Source: CBDDCX01 sp965226925 (lineage in GTDB: Bacteria; Gemmatimonadota; Gemmatimonadetes; Longimicrobiales; Gaopeijiaceae). Taken from it: DNA of 64,000 nucleotides. Below, piece by piece: positions 61,757 through 64,000 of the stretch. How positions within the stretch are numbered: position 1 is the stretch's first letter; the number at the start of each line of letters is the position of its first letter. Made by a program: the position numbers and the translations under genes. Location: the NCBI GenBank assembly GCA_965226925.1, contig CBDDEN010000011.1, positions 1,116,001 to 1,180,000 on the forward strand, read 5' to 3'. The notes beneath the pieces were generated by a model, which ran no database searches, was not told the DNA's origin, and saw nothing but the letters and a program-made list of their open reading frames with translations.

Positions 61757-63663
61757 GGGATCTCCTCCTGGACGGCGGCCATCGCCTTGGCCGCCCGCTC
61801 GTAGAATCCGGCTCGCTGCTCGTCGGTGGCGCCCGGGGGAGCAAAGCGTGCACGGTCACATACTCCGAGACACTCCAGATACTCCCGGACTCCCTCGGGC
61901 GAGACCCCTCGGGAGACGAGCCGTGATTGGGCGCTTTCGGACATGAACCCGGCCTCCGCCACGTTGAGCTTATCCGCGAGGAAGCCCCTCAGGGCTCGTT
62001 CGACCTCCGCGTAGAACGCCCGGACGTCCTCGTCCGACGCGAGGGACTGGGCCCTCCCCAGCCGTTTCCGTGCGACACGGCTCGCCCGGCGTCCTCTCGC
62101 AAACGCCACGTCACCCTCCAGCCGGTCCCGGTGCCGCCTCAATCCCAACGCCCCGACCATGGCCAGGAGCGGAAGCAGCGTCACGATCCAGAATCCCGGA
62201 TCGTCGAAGATAGAAGCGTCGGCCACGGTGAATCGCGGCGGAGCGATGTGGATGAAACGGATGTCCTCCCTCAGCGTTTCTACGCCGGTGCGCACACCGG
62301 GGGCGATCAGGAGCGCGTCGCCCGTTACCGACAGATGCAGGGGCTCTGTCTCCGCCACCACATACCGCCCACTGCCCACATCGAAGTAGCTCACCTCGAT
62401 GGAGGGGATGGTCTTGTCCCCCGGAGTGCGCGGAATCAGTACGTAGTCGTACGTCTTGGTGCCGCTGATGCGAGTGGCGGAGCGGTCGATGGCCGACGAG
62501 GCCTCCGGGGGGAAGACCTCGAAGTCACGCGAGAAGTCGATGGTGGGTGCCGCGAGTCCTCGTAGGTTGCCCTCGCCCCTCACCCTGACCGACAGTGTCA
62601 CCGCCTCGTTCGTCTGCACGTCGGCGCGATCGAGCGATGCCGCCACGTTCAGGCGGCCCACAAGGCCCGTGAAGCTCTCCGGGCGACCCTCGGCCGGCAA
62701 CGGAAGCACCTCGATGTCCACGGGCTCCGAAGTCACGATCACGGGAACGTTGGAGCCGAAGAGTGAACTCCGGTTGAAGAAGTCCTCGAACGGATCCCGC
62801 GACGTCCGCTGCCTCCGGACCTGGGCCTCGACGCTCATCGCCTCCACGGTCTTCGTACCGGCTCCAGTGGGAAAGAGGACGGAGTGCCGGAGGACGGCAC
62901 TGGCATACTGCACGCCGTCCCTCACGACCTGTTCGACCTGGGGGTTCTGCGTCTGGGGAACGTCCTCCACCCAGAACCCCTCGTTCCCTCCCGTCTTGGT
63001 GACGCTGTAGGAGCTGACGTTCACTCTGGTGAACAGCCGATAGCGGACCACGACGGGTTCGTTCTCGTAGACCCGCCGCTTGCTCACTTCGGCCCGGATG
63101 AACAGGTCTTCGGGTGCCAATCCCGAGGGATCGTCCGTGGAGGGGGACGGGCCCTGTGAGGACGGTGGAGCGGACGATATGGTGAGGGTTAACGGCTCAG
63201 TTTCGAGAACCCGGCCTCCCGCGCGAACCCGGACAGGGCCTATGTCGAAGGTCCCTTCCTCGACGGATTGGTACCGGTACTGAACGGTCATCGAGAGCGT
63301 GGTGATCCCGTTGACCACTTGCATGTTCGTCGAGCTGCCGGCACCGAGGTAACGAGCGAAGCTCCCGATGACCGGAAGCTCCGGGTCGGAGTCGGTCCGC
63401 TGCGTACCGGTGATTTCGACGTTGAGCACGAACTGCCGGCTGAGTTCCACCGTGCTCGGTGTCAGGTACGCCCGTGCCGACACGTCCTGAGCCTTCGCCT
63501 GGACCGGGCCCACGTTGACGACGAGCACCAAAGCGCCGAGCCATCGCCCGAGCGCCCAGCGTGGGGCCCTCCACTCCCGGCCCGGGGTGCGAAACGCCCG
63601 GTGCGGGCTCCAAAATGCCCACCGCGGGTTGTCTGAAAGCAGCTTGGGAGTCACAGACATCAT
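61753..63663 (-). CDS. batD: BatD-like oxygen-tolerance protein
   Basis: 636 residues from ATG 63663 (five bases after the previous stop). A signal-anchor, then BatD beta-domains (PSTVELSRQFVLNVEITGTQ, YENEPVVVRYRLFTRVNVSS, ETEPLTLTI), a membrane helix (about residues 485-505) and a cytoplasmic helical tail with ALRGFLADKLN. Located between batE and batC-like genes. Confidence 0.9.
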   Translation of the reverse strand: MMSVTPKLLSDNPRWAFWSPHRAFRTPGREWRAPRWALGRWLGALVLVVNVGPVQAKAQDVSARAYLTPSTVELSRQFVLNVEITGTQRTDSDPELPVIGSFARYLGAGSSTNMQVVNGITTLSMTVQYRYQSVEEGTFDIGPVRVRAGGRVLETEPLTLTISSAPPSSQGPSPSTDDPSGLAPEDLFIRAEVSKRRVYENEPVVVRYRLFTRVNVSSYSVTKTGGNEGFWVEDVPQTQNPQVEQVVRDGVQYASAVLRHSVLFPTGAGTKTVEAMSVEAQVRRQRTSRDPFEDFFNRSSLFGSNVPVIVTSEPVDIEVLPLPAEGRPESFTGLVGRLNVAASLDRADVQTNEAVTLSVRVRGEGNLRGLAAPTIDFSRDFEVFPPEASSAIDRSATRISGTKTYDYVLIPRTPGDKTIPSIEVSYFDVGSGRYVVAETEPLHLSVTGDALLIAPGVRTGVETLREDIRFIHIAPPRFTVADASIFDDPGFWIVTLLPLLAMVGALGLRRHRDRLEGDVAFARGRRASRVARKRLGRAQSLASDEDVRAFYAEVERALRGFLADKLNVAEAGFMSESAQSRLVSRGVSPEGVREYLECLGVCDRARFAPPGATDEQRAGFYERAAKAMAAVQEEIP

Positions 63664-63667
63664 TCGC

Positions 63668-64000
63668 CTACCACGGCCTTCTGGTCCGACGACCACGCGC
63701 TGGCTGGGCACGCCGGTTGACGTCGCCCGGATCCTCCTGGACGGCCTGTAGCAGCCGCTCTGCCTCTTCCTGGCTCATTTCGCCGGGGGCCTCCTGCGGT
63801 TGTTGCTGCTCCTGATCCTGAGGCTCCTGCTCATCCTGTTGCTGCTCCTGATCCTGAGGGTTCTGCTCGCCCTCTTGTTGGTCCTGCTCATCCTGCTGCT
63901 GATCGCCTTGGTCCTCCTGGTCTTGTTGCTGCTGGTCCTGCTCGTCCTGGTCCTGCTCCTGCTCCTGATCCTCGGACTCCCCCCCATCCTGCTGCTGTTC
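63668..64000 (-). CDS. BatB/BatC-like protein, C-terminal part (runs off the right edge)
   Basis: 110 residues visible. A long Gln/Glu/Asp tract (about 70 residues) is followed by GEMSQEEAERLLQAVQEDPG, DVNRRAQPARGRRTRRPW and stop. The MSQEEAERLLxAVxxDPG motif typically ends VWA-TPR Bat proteins. The rest lies outside the window. Confidence 0.8.
   Translation of the reverse strand, partial: EQQQDGGESEDQEQEQDQDEQDQQQQDQEDQGDQQQDEQDQQEGEQNPQDQEQQQDEQEPQDQEQQQPQEAPGEMSQEEAERLLQAVQEDPGDVNRRAQPARGRRTRRPW

Noticed and set aside
63700..64000. Repetitive CTG/CTC-rich sequence resembling a repeat array
   Set aside because: It encodes a Gln/Glu/Asp-rich linker of a Bat protein; there are no spacers or constant-length repeats, so it is not CRISPR.
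1..64000. Complete tRNA, rRNA or CRISPR loci
   Set aside because: Only a 30-base tRNA 3' fragment at 36688-36717 was found; no full cloverleaf, rRNA motif or regular spacer array is visible by eye. A covariance-model search would be decisive.

Overview
The window is GC-rich bacterial chromosome with two halves of different character. The gene families on the right half (an ADOP/MacB-type permease remnant, a Bat aerotolerance cluster, a choice-of-anchor B protein, an SdhCAB operon with one large membrane subunit, and a DUF5916-like outer-membrane fragment at the left edge) suggest a Gram-negative of the Gemmatimonadota or a nearby phylum. That placement is inference: the window holds no rRNA or other good phylogenetic marker.

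Region 1-26150 is an insertion-sequence graveyard. It holds three almost identical 1,567-bp IS3-family copies, two copies of a 2,593-bp IS1595-family element that carries an unusual passenger gene, a nested IS481-family element, and truncated IS3, IS30, IS256 and IS481 pieces. Between them sit a few intact genes (DinB-like proteins, a SET-domain protein, a DUF2161 nuclease-like protein, a secreted HNH/Excalibur protein, a lipoprotein amidohydrolase, small membrane proteins) and much debris (ankyrin, VOC, DUF481 and outer-membrane protein fragments). Target-site duplications let the history of 291-7051 be read: IS1595 inserted first (8-bp duplication), then two IS3 copies (3-bp duplications AAG and CCG), and recombination between the inverted IS3 copies flipped the DNA between them.

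Region 26150-39340 is an accessory island. It starts with a GIY-YIG fragment, a HicBA-type toxin-antitoxin pair and a DUF4268 nuclease-like gene. A compact integrative element follows (about 28.8-36.7 kb): a structured leader, a VirD4/TraG-like ATPase, a VirB11-like ATPase, a small acidic protein, an ArdC-like antirestriction protein, a winged-helix protein, a small membrane protein, an excisionase-like protein and a tyrosine integrase, mostly joined by 4-base start/stop overlaps. Both ATPase genes carry a frameshift. The element ends at a tRNA 3' fragment. Immediately beyond lies a second copy of the same leader and traG start, then truncated; an AlpA regulator closes the island.

Region 39340-64000 is core chromosome: a YchF-like GTPase; leuABCD behind a consensus promoter, a leucine-rich leader peptide and an intrinsic terminator (a probable attenuator); permease and peptidase remnants; sdhCAB plus a TPR gene; an aquaporin; thrB followed by a thrC broken by a deletion; a decayed FAD oxidoreductase beside a cytochrome c lipoprotein; a frameshifted choice-of-anchor B protein; an APC permease with Usp domains; and batE-batD-batC running off the right edge. 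Mobile-element load, single-base frameshifts and decayed core genes together suggest either a lineage losing genes or a noisy long-read assembly; the two cannot be separated from sequence alone.
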